From Sulfurovum sp. (GTDB taxonomy: Bacteria > Campylobacterota > Campylobacteria > Campylobacterales > Sulfurovaceae), in the NCBI GenBank assembly GCA_026983895.1, contig JALSTF010000266.1, positions 1 to 26,629 on the forward strand: a stretch of 26,629 nucleotides of DNA, in the 5' to 3' direction. The notes under the pieces were generated by a model that was not told where the DNA came from, searched no databases, and saw nothing but the letters and a program-made list of their open reading frames with translations. Made by a program: the position numbers and the translations under genes. This document shows positions 7,865-16,212 of this stretch, piece after piece. How positions within the stretch are numbered: the first letter of the stretch is position 1; each line of letters opens with the position of its first letter.

Positions 7865-8050
7865 AACCTGAGTGGTTCGATGACTGTATATGGGGTCCAA
7901 CATTCATTTTTGTGGGACATGTAGCAGACTGGTGTGTAGACATTTTCGTTTGAGTCGGAAGACCGGCGAGAAATTGCCTCCTAAAGGCCTGCTCTCTCCT
8001 GCACCGTTGGCTTTTTAGGGCCGACTATAAAACAGAACGGCCACTCGGGC
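7865..8050 (+). ncRNA. ssrS: 6S RNA (epsilonproteobacterial type, upstream of purD)
   Basis: 6S RNA binds the housekeeping RNA polymerase holoenzyme and mimics an open promoter. A non-coding stretch of about 185 bases has its own TATAAT promoter. Its ends close with a 9-bp stem: CCTGAGTGG (7867-7875) with CCACTCGGG (8041-8049), with one G-U pair. Inside are a GTCC/GGAC-based hairpin at about 7895-7917, GTCGG-AAGA-CCGGC, and GTTGGC/GCCGAC near the 3' side, giving the long hairpin with internal bubbles expected of 6S RNA. Length and position fit: in this phylum a conserved structure upstream of purD (the purD motif) was, as I recall, later identified as 6S RNA in H. pylori. I could not run a covariance model, so the fold is by eye. 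Confidence 0.75.
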
Positions 8051-8085
8051 TCATAGGTACCGATGCTTGCACGCATAGGACTTTC

Positions 8086-8130
8086 AAAAAGCTTTTCAGC
8101 GGACGGGCAGTTCGCGTTCAAAACTTTTTT
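8086..8130 (+). terminator. Terminator or attenuator hairpin between 6S RNA and purD
   Basis: AAAAAG (8086-8091) pairs with CTTTTT (8124-8129), TTTT with AAAA, and GCG with CGC around an 11-base loop, with T-rich sequence at the end. It could end 6S RNA precursors or attenuate readthrough into purD. Confidence 0.5.
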
Positions 8131-8222
8131 AAAATCCTCTACGCACAATGATCGGCACTTCTGAATTCACGATCCTGTTTCTCGGGATCTTTCTTTCTGA
8201 AACAAATAATTTGGAGAAAATC

Positions 8223-9491
8223 ATGGATATTTTGATCATAGGTTCAGGCGGACGCGAATATTCTATCGGGCTGGCACTTAAAAAAGACAAGAATGTAGGA
8301 AAAATATATTTTGCTCCAGGCAACGGTGCAACGGATGAACTCGGAGAAAATCTGAGTATCAGCGATTTTAACGCATTGGCTGATTTCGTGGAAGCCAATG
8401 GCGTGGATCTGACGATCGTGGGTCCTGAAGCTCCATTGGTGGAAGGGATCGTTGATGTGTTCAATGCACGAGGATTGACGATTTTCGGTCCGACCGCAAA
8501 AGCGGCACAGCTGGAAGGATCAAAGATCTTCATGAAGAATTTCCTTGCCAGGCATCATGTTCCGACAGCCAGGTATATAGAGACAGACCTGCTCGAAGAG
8601 GCATACAGATTCATCAATACACTTGAAGCTCCGATCGTTGTCAAAGCGGACGGACTCTGTGGCGGCAAAGGGGTGATCATCGCACAAAGCCAGGACGAAG
8701 CAAAGAAAGCCGCGGGAGAAATGCTTTCTGGGAACTCTTTTGGGGAAGCGGGTACTTCTATCGTTGTCGAAGAGTTCTTAGACGGTTACGAGCTTTCTGT
8801 TTTTGCTATTTGTGACGGAAAAGATTATGTCGTTCTTCCCGCAGCACAGGACCACAAAAGGCTCCTTAACAACGATGAAGGTCCCAACACCGGCGGTATG
8901 GGTGCCTATGCGCCGACACCGCTGGTCAATGATGAGCTCTATGCCAAACTGGATGAACGTGTGATCAGGCCGACCCTCAAAGGGATGGAAGAGGAGGGGA
9001 TGCCTTTTAGCGGTGTACTTTTTATCGGGGTCATGGTGGTCAAGGGCGAACCGATCATCCTGGAATACAATGTACGTTTCGGTGATCCCGAATGCGAAGA
9101 ACTGATGCCGCTGCTCAAGTCACCGGCAAGCGAACTTTTCTACAAAGCGGCAATCGGCAATCTCCGTTCTGCCAAGATCGAATTTTATGATAAATATGCA
9201 GTCGGTGTGGTGATGGCAAGTAGGGATTACCCCTACAAATCCTCACCTCCGGCGGAGATCATTGTAGACGATATCCATCATCCGGACCTTGAAGGGAATG
9301 CCCACATTTCATATGCCGGTGTAAGCCGCGGAGAGGACGGGAAACTCTATGCGACCGGCGGTCGGGTATTGGTCTGCGTAGGGCTTGGAGACAGCATTTC
9401 CGAAGCACAGAAACGTGCCTATATGCTGGTGGGCCAGGTTCATTTTGCCGGCAAACAGTGCCGTACGGATATTGCCTATCAGGCACTTTAG
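8223..9491 (+). CDS. purD: Phosphoribosylamine-glycine ligase
   Basis: PurD joins glycine to 5-phosphoribosylamine using ATP, the second step of purine synthesis. The 422-residue product has an N-terminal domain starting MDILIIGSGGREYS, an ATP-grasp domain with IVVKADGLCGGKGVIIA, the signature DHKRLLNNDEGPNTGGMGAYA, and EYNVRFGDPECEELMPLL carrying metal ligands. The frame is open 25 codons upstream of the ATG at 8223. However, GGAG directly precedes 8223 and the family starts at this beta strand, so the extension is rejected. It leads a packed gene run: the RDD gene starts eight bases after its stop. Its leader contains 6S RNA and a hairpin, so some expression could come from readthrough of the 6S promoter. 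Confidence 0.96.
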   Translation: MDILIIGSGGREYSIGLALKKDKNVGKIYFAPGNGATDELGENLSISDFNALADFVEANGVDLTIVGPEAPLVEGIVDVFNARGLTIFGPTAKAAQLEGSKIFMKNFLARHHVPTARYIETDLLEEAYRFINTLEAPIVVKADGLCGGKGVIIAQSQDEAKKAAGEMLSGNSFGEAGTSIVVEEFLDGYELSVFAICDGKDYVVLPAAQDHKRLLNNDEGPNTGGMGAYAPTPLVNDELYAKLDERVIRPTLKGMEEEGMPFSGVLFIGVMVVKGEPIILEYNVRFGDPECEELMPLLKSPASELFYKAAIGNLRSAKIEFYDKYAVGVVMASRDYPYKSSPPAEIIVDDIHHPDLEGNAHISYAGVSRGEDGKLYATGGRVLVCVGLGDSISEAQKRAYMLVGQVHFAGKQCRTDIAYQAL

Positions 9492-9499
9492 GAGTCAGA

Positions 9500-9952
9500 G
9501 TGAATGAGACTTCATTGCCTATCGCTGCCAACAGCAAACGGGTCTGGTCTTTTGTCATAGACGATATGGTGATCAACGTTTTTCTCATGATCATCTTCTC
9601 TTCGCCATTGACTGCACTGATGTCTGGTGTCACTGAAATCAATGAAGCTTCTATACTCCTTTTCAACCAATTCATTCTGGACAATATCGCGATCGTTCTT
9701 GCGATCAAAGTACTCTACCATACTCTTTTGATATGGCAGAGCGGTATGACTTTGGGCAAATATGTGATGAAGATCAAAGCAGTCGATCTTTTAAACGGCA
9801 GCAGACTTTCGTTCACACAGGCTTTCTGGAGGGCTTCCGTACGCTTGATCAGTGAAATGTTCTTCTATATCGGATTTGTTTTCGCCTTTTTCTCCTCTTT
9901 GCATCAGACGCTGCATGACAAACTCTCAAACTGTGTAGTGATCGATGTTTGA
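9500..9952 (+). CDS. RDD family membrane protein
   Basis: This is a 150-residue inner-membrane protein of the RDD family, named for conserved Arg and Asp residues. The family motif is seen as SKRVWSFVIDDMVINVFLM at the start of the first membrane segment and GMTLGKYVMKIKAVDL before the last pair. Three or four hydrophobic segments are visible. Family functions are mostly unknown; some members affect Na+/H+ transport. The GTG at 9500 is chosen because AGGAG lies five bases upstream; an ORF start at 9458 would overlap purD by 34 bases and adds no conserved residues. Its stop overlaps the lptD start by eight bases (ATGTTTGA), so it is translationally coupled to lptD. In H. pylori, as I recall, an equivalent gene lies between purD and the lptD homologue. 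Confidence 0.82.
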   Translation: MNETSLPIAANSKRVWSFVIDDMVINVFLMIIFSSPLTALMSGVTEINEASILLFNQFILDNIAIVLAIKVLYHTLLIWQSGMTLGKYVMKIKAVDLLNGSRLSFTQAFWRASVRLISEMFFYIGFVFAFFSSLHQTLHDKLSNCVVIDV

Positions 9953-12041
9953 GCGTCTTTCTCCCTTTCTCTTTCTGCTGCTTTCAGTAACGGTATGGGC
10001 AGGGGAGGATACACCTCAATCTAGCCAGATAGAGATCACGGCAGAACATCTTGATTCCACCAAATCAACGGTTACGGCCAAAGATGGTGTCGTTGTCTAT
10101 TATCAAGATTCTGTGATCAAGGCTGACAGTGCTTTATACGACAGAGCATCGCAGCTTTTGAAACTTGACGGTCATATCGAAATGATAGGATATCAAGGAA
10201 CGAAAGAACATATGGAACATATGGAAATACATACAGACAGCAAAGAAGTGACTTTTAAAGAGCTGTTTTTTGTCAGTAAGAATGATGTATGGCTTTTTAC
10301 GCAGAAAGCAAACCGAAAAGAGGGGAACTATACCTTTGGCGAGACAGTACTCTCAAGTTGCGAAGTGACGGATCCAGCATGGAAAATGCTTGTATCTCAG
10401 GCAAGCTACGACTCTCAGGAAAAGTATATGAAAGTGTATGATGCCAAGATGTATTTCAAAGATATCCCCGTCTTTTATACCCCTTACCTGGCATTTTCTA
10501 CAGACAGACAGAGAAAATCGGGGCTTCTCTTCCCCTTTGTCGGGTATCGTCCAAGCGAAGGGGTCCTTTATGAGCAGCCTATCTACTGGGCAATCAATGC
10601 TGCTATGGATCTGGAAATCAATCCTCAGATACGTACGCAGAGAGGGTACGGGCTCTATGGTACCTATCGTTTTGTTGACAGTGACCACTCTTCCGGGAGT
10701 ATACGGGCCGGGTATTTTGAAGATACGAAATCCTATCAGGAGAAACAGGGGACAACGCAATCGCACCATTACGGTGTTGAAGCCCAATATGATTCAACGA
10801 GGCTGATCAGTGACAGGCTGCCCGGCGGGTTCAGGGATGAGCTGTATCTCAATGCCATTTATTTGAATGATATTGAATACTTGAACCTGCAACAGAGTCA
10901 GTTCGGCAGCTTTGGACAGACACCTATCCAGGAATCGAAGCTGAATTATTTTTTGGCCAATGACCAGTATTACCTTGGATTGAATGCAAAATATTTCATT
11001 GATACCAGACTTACCGAAGGGGAACAAAAAAAGACGATACAGCAGCTGCCGGTCATACAGCTGCACAAGTATCTCGATAAACTTGTCTGGGACAACCTTA
11101 CCTACAGTCTTGATCTGAAATTGAAGAATTTTGACCGGATCGAAGGTTCGACCATGAAGCAGGCTGAGATGAAGGTGCCTTTCGAATTCACTACGGCTTT
11201 TTGGGATGATTTTGTAAACCTTTCTCTGGGGGAAACGCTCTATTACAACAAATCTTTCTTCGGAGGAGGGGATTTTACGTATAATGATTTCCAATATTTC
11301 AACAATTACCACAGTGCAAAGTTGTTTTCGGACCTGACCAGAAAATATGACAATTTCATCCATGTACTCCAGCCTTCCCTTGCGTATGTCCTCCCGGGTT
11401 CAGAGTATCAGAGCCCTCTAGATTTTGAGCACTTGACCCAGGAACAGAAAGCACTTTTTACGCTCAGCCCCCAGGAAGAATATTATGCCCTTGGAGTGAG
11501 CCAGTACTTTTATGATCTGGGCATGAACCTGATATTTTATCAGCGGATCTCCCAACGCTATTATACGGATAGAGCCTACCATTATGCGGATATCAGCAAT
11601 GAAATGCAGTACAACTGGGGAAAATGGCAGTTCTACAGTGATGTCACCTATGCCTGGGAATTTAATGCGATACGGGAATCTTCTACGCGTGTCACACTGA
11701 ATGAAACCCGGTACAATTTTTCACTCAGCCATACGTACAAGCAGCAATTGGCAGATAACAGTATTACCGTTTCAGCGAACGATATCAATCTCAATTTCGG
11801 ATATCGCTGGAATGAGAAGCTCCGTTTTCATGGAGGGTTAACCTATAATATCGATACTTCGGAAAGCAAACAGTGGCTCTTTGGGGGAAGTTACAAACAG
11901 GATTGCTGGGGCGTGACCGCTGCATTGAGACAGGATATCACACCACGGCCTGACGGTGAAGCAACATCCGAGAACAGTTTTTATGTACAATTTGACTTCA
12001 CTCCCTTTGTAAGTCTCGGGTCAGCGAGTTTTCAAAAATGA
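9945..12041 (+). CDS. lptD: LPS-assembly protein LptD
   Basis: LptD is the outer-membrane beta-barrel that, with LptE, inserts lipopolysaccharide into the outer leaflet. The 698-residue product has a signal peptide (hydrophobic core then WAGED). An LptA/OstA-like periplasmic domain at about residues 25-130 contains ITAEHLDS, AKDGVVVYYQDS, IKADSALYD and HIEMIG. A long C-terminal domain rich in aromatic, alternating strands contains FYTPYLAFSTDRQRKSGLLFP, a typical LptD stretch, and ends in the aromatic-rich FYVQFDFTPFVSLG. Only two cysteines are present, Cys139 after the periplasmic domain and Cys654 near the C-terminus. These could form the single inter-domain disulfide that LptD needs, whereas E. 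coli has four cysteines. The start overlaps the RDD gene and the stop overlaps the J-protein start. LptD divergence makes exact domain borders approximate. Confidence 0.92.
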   Translation: MFERLSPFLFLLLSVTVWAGEDTPQSSQIEITAEHLDSTKSTVTAKDGVVVYYQDSVIKADSALYDRASQLLKLDGHIEMIGYQGTKEHMEHMEIHTDSKEVTFKELFFVSKNDVWLFTQKANRKEGNYTFGETVLSSCEVTDPAWKMLVSQASYDSQEKYMKVYDAKMYFKDIPVFYTPYLAFSTDRQRKSGLLFPFVGYRPSEGVLYEQPIYWAINAAMDLEINPQIRTQRGYGLYGTYRFVDSDHSSGSIRAGYFEDTKSYQEKQGTTQSHHYGVEAQYDSTRLISDRLPGGFRDELYLNAIYLNDIEYLNLQQSQFGSFGQTPIQESKLNYFLANDQYYLGLNAKYFIDTRLTEGEQKKTIQQLPVIQLHKYLDKLVWDNLTYSLDLKLKNFDRIEGSTMKQAEMKVPFEFTTAFWDDFVNLSLGETLYYNKSFFGGGDFTYNDFQYFNNYHSAKLFSDLTRKYDNFIHVLQPSLAYVLPGSEYQSPLDFEHLTQEQKALFTLSPQEEYYALGVSQYFYDLGMNLIFYQRISQRYYTDRAYHYADISNEMQYNWGKWQFYSDVTYAWEFNAIRESSTRVTLNETRYNFSLSHTYKQQLADNSITVSANDINLNFGYRWNEKLRFHGGLTYNIDTSESKQWLFGGSYKQDCWGVTAALRQDITPRPDGEATSENSFYVQFDFTPFVSLGSASFQK

Positions 12042-12307
12042 GATCACCTGTAGAAGAGATAGAGGAAGCACTGGAGATCCTTGAACTGCCAAAACTGGTT
12101 ACCAAAGCGGATATCAAGAAGCAATATAGGTATATTGCCAAGAAACACCATCCGGATCTTGGCGGAGATCCTCAGGAAATGGAACGTATTAACCATGCTT
12201 ACAGACTTTTGATGAAGTATATAGAAGAGTTTCGTTATACTTTCGATGAGAATGAAGTGAGCAAACAATTCCCCGGAGCGCAACATGCAGAACAGTTCAA
12301 ACCCTGA
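12038..12307 (+). CDS. Mini J-domain protein
   Basis: This is an 89-residue protein consisting almost entirely of a J domain. It has helix II residues KKQYRYIAKKHHPDLGG with the HPD motif at residues 38-40, and helix III ERINHAYRLLMKYIEEF. J domains stimulate the ATPase of an Hsp70. There is no Gly/Phe region or zinc finger, so this is a class III co-chaperone that would work with DnaK (or another Hsp70) on one client or site. Its ATG overlaps the lptD stop (ATGA) and its 3' end overlaps the next gene by 23 bases. This firmly places it in the lptD-pnp operon and hints at a role in envelope assembly or RNA decay, though that is inference. The general dnaJ lies separately at 20245-21381. Confidence 0.85.
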   Translation: MRSPVEEIEEALEILELPKLVTKADIKKQYRYIAKKHHPDLGGDPQEMERINHAYRLLMKYIEEFRYTFDENEVSKQFPGAQHAEQFKP

Positions 12308-12980
12308 TATCTACTTTGAGAACAGAAAAGATGCGGCAGAGAAACTGATCGATACGCTGCCTCTTGATCTGCTTCGGAATAATGAGACCATTGTGATCGG
12401 TGTGAGCGAAGGAGGTGTTTATTTTGCTGACCAGATCGCCAAGGCGACCGGCGCACAAATGGATCTGCTGCTCACCGAACCTATTCTGGCACCCAATAAT
12501 CATGAGCTTGCCATTGCAATGGTTTCGGAGACAGAGGATCTTGTCATGCACAAAGCACTGATAGATGCTTTTGGTATCAGTGAAGATTATATCTATGCGG
12601 AGGCAGAAAGAAAATATGACGAAGAAGTCCTTTCCTATGTCTATCGATACCGAAAAGGGAAAGGGCTCGCCTCGCTGAAAGGCAAATATGTCGTGCTTGC
12701 CGATGAATGCATAGAAACAGGGCTGACCATGATGGTGGCACTTAAATCCGTGATAGGCGAGGAAGCGAAAAATATCTATATCGCAACGCCGATACTCGAT
12801 ACGGCAGTGTATCAGAATCTTCTCACTGTATGTGACGGCGTTTTCTGTCCTTATAAGATACAAGACTATATTTCGATAGAATACTATTATAAAGCGTTCA
12901 GACCTCTGGACTATGAGGATGTCATGGAGATCGTTGAAAAACAAAATCTGCATGAAAAGACAAATCAAAAGGAAACATAA
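12285..12980 (+). CDS. Phosphoribosyltransferase-fold protein
   Basis: This 231-residue protein has the type I phosphoribosyltransferase fold. After an N-terminal FENRKDAAEKLIDTLP comes IVIGVSEGGVYFADQIAKATGA. The PRPP-binding loop region reads YVVLADECIETGLTMMVALKSV, equivalent to the canonical V-V-L-V-D-D-G-x-A-T-G-x-T motif but with D-E-C in place of the usual D-D. The family includes proteins annotated as putative nucleotide-salvage transferases with no proven substrate. It overlaps the J-protein gene by 23 bases and lies three bases before pnp, so the three are expressed together. Substrate cannot be predicted; the unusual acidic/Cys pair could mean altered chemistry or a regulatory role. 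Confidence 0.8.
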   Translation: MQNSSNPDIYFENRKDAAEKLIDTLPLDLLRNNETIVIGVSEGGVYFADQIAKATGAQMDLLLTEPILAPNNHELAIAMVSETEDLVMHKALIDAFGISEDYIYAEAERKYDEEVLSYVYRYRKGKGLASLKGKYVVLADECIETGLTMMVALKSVIGEEAKNIYIATPILDTAVYQNLLTVCDGVFCPYKIQDYISIEYYYKAFRPLDYEDVMEIVEKQNLHEKTNQKET

Positions 12981-12983
12981 AAT

Positions 12984-15173
12984 ATGAATGAACAGATAAT
13001 CGAGATAGCACTTAACAATCTTGACGAAAAGTATGAATTTGGCAAAATAGCCAAACAGGCGAGCGGTGCAGTGATGTACCGTCAGGGAAAGGCAGTGCTT
13101 ATTGCCGCGGTAGCCGTTGATGAGAAAGCGGTCGAAGAGGATTTTCTCCCTTTGACCGTGCAGTATATGGAGCGTTCCTATGCAGCGGCAAAAATACCGG
13201 GCGGCTTTATTAAAAGAGAGACAAAACCCGGTGATTTTGAAACGCTGACTTCCCGTATCGTAGACCGTTCTCTACGTCCTCTTTTTCCCAAAGGCTTCCA
13301 TTATCCTGTCACTATCTCGGTCATGGTGGTCAGCTCTGACAGTGAAGTCGATATGCAGGTTGCGGCACTGCATGCAGCCAATGCGGCACTGTATGTTTCC
13401 GATATTTCGGTACAAAAGAGTATCGCTGCGGTCAGAGTAGGGAAAATAGAGGATACATTCGTTCTGAACCCGACACTGAGTCAGCAGGACGAATCTGTCC
13501 TTGATCTTCTCGTAGTGGGTTCGGGCAAAGATATCGTCATGATAGAGATGCGGGCCATCGCTTCAGAGAAGATAGATGATATTGAAATGGATATGATAGA
13601 TCCGATGATGGGCGGGGTACCGCTTATCGTGGAACATCAGGAGTGCAATGAACTTGAAAATGATGCATTGGTAGATGCGATCGCATTGGCAGGGAATGCT
13701 ATTGAAGAAGCAAGTACACGGTTCGAGCATGAGTTCACGCGTTTTATGCGGGAAAACCTGGGCTTGCCTTTGGCGGAAGAGAAAGTAGATGAAACACTTT
13801 ATGCTTACATAGAGAACAACTATCGTGAAGCAGTCGAGAAAGCGATCTCCCATATGGCCAAAAGTGAACGCTCAACCGAGTTGAAAAAGGTGCGTGCAGA
13901 TATCATGGCTGCACTGGAAGCCGAAGGTAAAGAATCAGATAAAGCACTGGTTTCCAAAGTGCTGGAAAAATACAAATCTACCGTAGTGCGTACAATGATC
14001 CTCGAAAAAAAGGTCCGCGCAGACGGAAGAGGGTTGGATGAGGTGCGTCCTATCACTATCGAGACCAATATCCTTCCGTCCGTACACGGTTCCTGTCTCT
14101 TTACGCGCGGACAGACACAGGTGCTGGCCACTGCGACACTTGGGGATAAAAAAGATGCGCAAATGTTCGAACTTATTACCGACAGGAACACACAGTCGGA
14201 ACATTTCATGGTGCATTATAATTTTCCGGGCTATTCAGTCGGTGACGCGAAATTCATCGGGGCTCCCGGCCGAAGGGAACTGGGACACGGGAATCTGGCC
14301 AAAAGAGCATTGGAGCCTGTCTTGCCGTTGGAATACGACGGGACGATCCGTCTTGTCTCAGAAGTACTTGAAAGCAACGGTTCCTCTTCCATGGCGACCA
14401 TCTGCGGAGGGGCGTTGGCACTTCGTGCAGCAGAGGTGGAACTGGTCACGTTGGTAGCAGGCATTGCTATGGGACTTGTGACCGATGGCACAAACTATGC
14501 CGTTTTGACCGATATCATGGGACTTGAAGATCATGACGGTGATATGGATTTCAAAGTAGCAGGGACCAGAAAAGGGATCACGGCGCTACAGATGGATATC
14601 AAACTCGGAGGGATCGATCTTGCTATCCTCAAAGATGCACTTGAGAAAGCGACGGCTGGGAAAGATCATATTCTTGACCTGATGGAAAAGGCGGAAAAAG
14701 AGATGGAAGCGAGCGAAGCACTGCCCAGTACGGAACATTTCAGTGTCAATCCGCAAAAGATAGCGGATATCATAGGGAAAGCGGGTGCTACTATCCGCGA
14801 TATCATAGAAAAATTCGAAGTAAGTATCGACCTTGATCGCGATAAAGGCGGTGTCAAGCTTTCCGGACATGACAAGGAGAAGGTTGCCGCTGCCAAGGAA
14901 CATATCGAAAAGATCGCCAATGCCCCGGTCAGAAAACAGATGGGTTATGAGGTAGGCAAGAGTTATGAAGGCAAAGTCAAGCGTATTGTCGACTTTGGCG
15001 TGTTCGTTGAGATGCCGGATGGATTCGATGCCCTGCTTCATATTTCGAAAGTGGCTAAAGAGCGGGTGAACGACCTGCATGAACGCTATCATGAAGGTGA
15101 CCCGATTACGGTAGTGGTAATGGAGCAGAAAGGAAAGAAAGTGGAGCTGGCTACACCAGAATATCTGGCATAA
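12984..15173 (+). CDS. pnp: Polyribonucleotide nucleotidyltransferase (PNPase)
   Basis: PNPase degrades RNA 3' to 5' by phosphorolysis and can add tails in reverse. The 729-residue product is complete and slightly longer than the usual 700-710. It has two RNase PH-like cores: the first with PLTVQYMERSYAAAKIPGGF, the second with MVHYNFPGYSVGDAKFIGAPG, typical of the catalytic core, and ICGGALALRAA nearby. A KH domain follows with IADIIGKAGATIRDIIE. An S1 RNA-binding domain at the end starts GKVKRIVDFGVFVEM. AAGGA lies about ten bases before the ATG. It is the last gene of the packed purD-lptD-pnp run. GTGCAG-TATC-CTGCAC forms a small hairpin eight bases after the stop, a possible processing or autoregulation site of the kind known for pnp mRNAs. 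Confidence 0.97.
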   Translation: MNEQIIEIALNNLDEKYEFGKIAKQASGAVMYRQGKAVLIAAVAVDEKAVEEDFLPLTVQYMERSYAAAKIPGGFIKRETKPGDFETLTSRIVDRSLRPLFPKGFHYPVTISVMVVSSDSEVDMQVAALHAANAALYVSDISVQKSIAAVRVGKIEDTFVLNPTLSQQDESVLDLLVVGSGKDIVMIEMRAIASEKIDDIEMDMIDPMMGGVPLIVEHQECNELENDALVDAIALAGNAIEEASTRFEHEFTRFMRENLGLPLAEEKVDETLYAYIENNYREAVEKAISHMAKSERSTELKKVRADIMAALEAEGKESDKALVSKVLEKYKSTVVRTMILEKKVRADGRGLDEVRPITIETNILPSVHGSCLFTRGQTQVLATATLGDKKDAQMFELITDRNTQSEHFMVHYNFPGYSVGDAKFIGAPGRRELGHGNLAKRALEPVLPLEYDGTIRLVSEVLESNGSSSMATICGGALALRAAEVELVTLVAGIAMGLVTDGTNYAVLTDIMGLEDHDGDMDFKVAGTRKGITALQMDIKLGGIDLAILKDALEKATAGKDHILDLMEKAEKEMEASEALPSTEHFSVNPQKIADIIGKAGATIRDIIEKFEVSIDLDRDKGGVKLSGHDKEKVAAAKEHIEKIANAPVRKQMGYEVGKSYEGKVKRIVDFGVFVEMPDGFDALLHISKVAKERVNDLHERYHEGDPITVVVMEQKGKKVELATPEYLA

Positions 15174-15180
15174 CCTGTAA

Positions 15181-15196
15181 GTGCAGTATCCTGCAC
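15181..15196 (+). other. Hairpin immediately downstream of pnp
   Basis: GTGCAG pairs perfectly with CTGCAC across TATC. No T-run follows, so it is more likely a 3'-end stabilising or processing structure than a terminator. Confidence 0.4.
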
Positions 15197-15331
15197 CGGT
15201 CGTGAAGTTTATTTACTCATATGCGGTTTGACAGGTTTCATGGTCTTAAGATATGCTTTGATATGCACAGGTGTCTGCGAATTTTCTTTGTATCCGCTTT
15301 TTCTCAAGTCATAATAGACAAAAGAAAAACA

Positions 15332-15541
15332 ATGAAAAAGATAGGGATAACGGGATGTACGGCTTCATCCGGTCCGGAAATATCCCGGACACCGGATTTT
15401 GCACTTGGAAAGAGTGACGGATGTCAAACTGCATCGGGGATGTATACAAAGAACAGTGAACTTTTCAGAAACAACAAAGAGTATCATGATGGATGGTTCT
15501 ATGGACGAAAAAAGTGTAACCCGGCAGATTCACGAAAATAA
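15332..15541 (+). CDS. Doubtful small ORF downstream of pnp
   Basis: This is a 69-codon ORF starting Met-Lys-Lys-Ile-Gly-Ile-Thr-Gly. No family is recognised, and there is no ribosome binding site (A-rich AAAGAAAAAC precedes it). A CATAAT box lies 17 bases upstream of the ATG, and a TTGACA (15228-15233) lies further up. Codon choice is not obviously different from the neighbours. The product would be rich in Gly, Ser and Lys with three cysteines and no membrane segment. A strong terminator follows six bases after the stop. The rest of the 15174-15546 gap holds only short repeats (GATATGC twice). It may be non-coding. Confidence 0.2.
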   Translation: MKKIGITGCTASSGPEISRTPDFALGKSDGCQTASGMYTKNSELFRNNKEYHDGWFYGRKKCNPADSRK

Positions 15542-15546
15542 GTACG

Positions 15547-15570
15547 AAAAAGGATCATCTGATCCTTTTT
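15547..15570. terminator. Strong intrinsic terminator, bidirectional
   Basis: AAAAAGGATC and GATCCTTTTT form a perfect 10-bp stem with an ATCT loop. The A and T runs serve transcripts from both directions, ending the pnp side and the minus-strand exported-protein genes. Confidence 0.88.
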
Positions 15571-15575
15571 CAAGA

Positions 15576-16202
15576 TCAATATGGTGAGGCTACCCTCTTG
15601 TAAACCAGTGTATCTCCCTCATAAAACGGCAAATAATATTCATTTCCGTTACATCTTCTATAGGTCGTTCCCCCCACAGAGATGGTCGTACAGGTGGAAG
15701 GCATTGTCGATGACGCGATGATCGAACCTATCGCCATACCTGCAGTAAAGGTCAGGATAGGATGGCCGTGATAATATCCGTGATAATGCCCATGGCCATG
15801 GTAGTGTCCTCCACCGCCATAATAGCGGCGGTTCACATTAACGTTACGATTGACGTTGACATTCCGGTTCACATTTCGATTGCGATTGACATTCTTGTTC
15901 CGGTTGATGTTCTTGTTCCTGACGTTCCCGCGGTTTCCTGAAGGACGTTTCGCCGGACGTGCCCGATTGCCTGCGGGCCGCCGATGTGCACCGCCTCTGG
16001 GTCTTGCGGCACGTCCACCGCCGCCGCGTCGTGCTTCCGCACTGCTGAACAGCGTAAAGGAGATCTGTGTGGCGGGTACATGGCTGATGCCGGTCCTGTC
16101 GACATTCTCTGCATGGGGCTTGAGTGTAACAGAGGGAGAGAGTACGCCAAGTGTCATGGCAACGACTGCGAATTTTATCACTGCACTGTATCTTTTTTTC
16201 AT
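15576..16202 (-). CDS. Exported Arg/Asn/Gly/His-rich low-complexity protein
   Basis: This 208-residue protein has an N-terminal signal (MKKRYSAVIKFAVVAMTLG). The middle is a basic low-complexity region: RRGGGGRAARPRGG, then a run of Arg-Asn-(Val/Lys)-Asn units over about residues 88-125, then a Gly/His/Tyr stretch (GGHYHGHGHYHGYYHGH). A short hydrophobic segment (TAGMAIGSIIASS) and a C-terminal domain with VGGTTYRRCNG and YEGDTLVYKRV follow. The C-terminal part resembles small exported proteins found with Arg/Asn repeats in other Proteobacteria; I do not know a function. The basic and His-rich parts could bind polyanions or metals. Start and AGGA ribosome site are clear. It lies ten bases after the DUF2092 gene, so both are one operon. 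Confidence 0.82.
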   Translation of the reverse strand: MKKRYSAVIKFAVVAMTLGVLSPSVTLKPHAENVDRTGISHVPATQISFTLFSSAEARRGGGGRAARPRGGAHRRPAGNRARPAKRPSGNRGNVRNKNINRNKNVNRNRNVNRNVNVNRNVNVNRRYYGGGGHYHGHGHYHGYYHGHPILTFTAGMAIGSIIASSTMPSTCTTISVGGTTYRRCNGNEYYLPFYEGDTLVYKRVASPY

Positions 16203-16212
16203 GTTCCTATCC

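Noticed and set aside
8148..8222. 25-codon N-terminal extension of PurD
   Set aside because: GGAG precedes the internal ATG at 8223 and PurD proteins start there; the extension lies in the leader.
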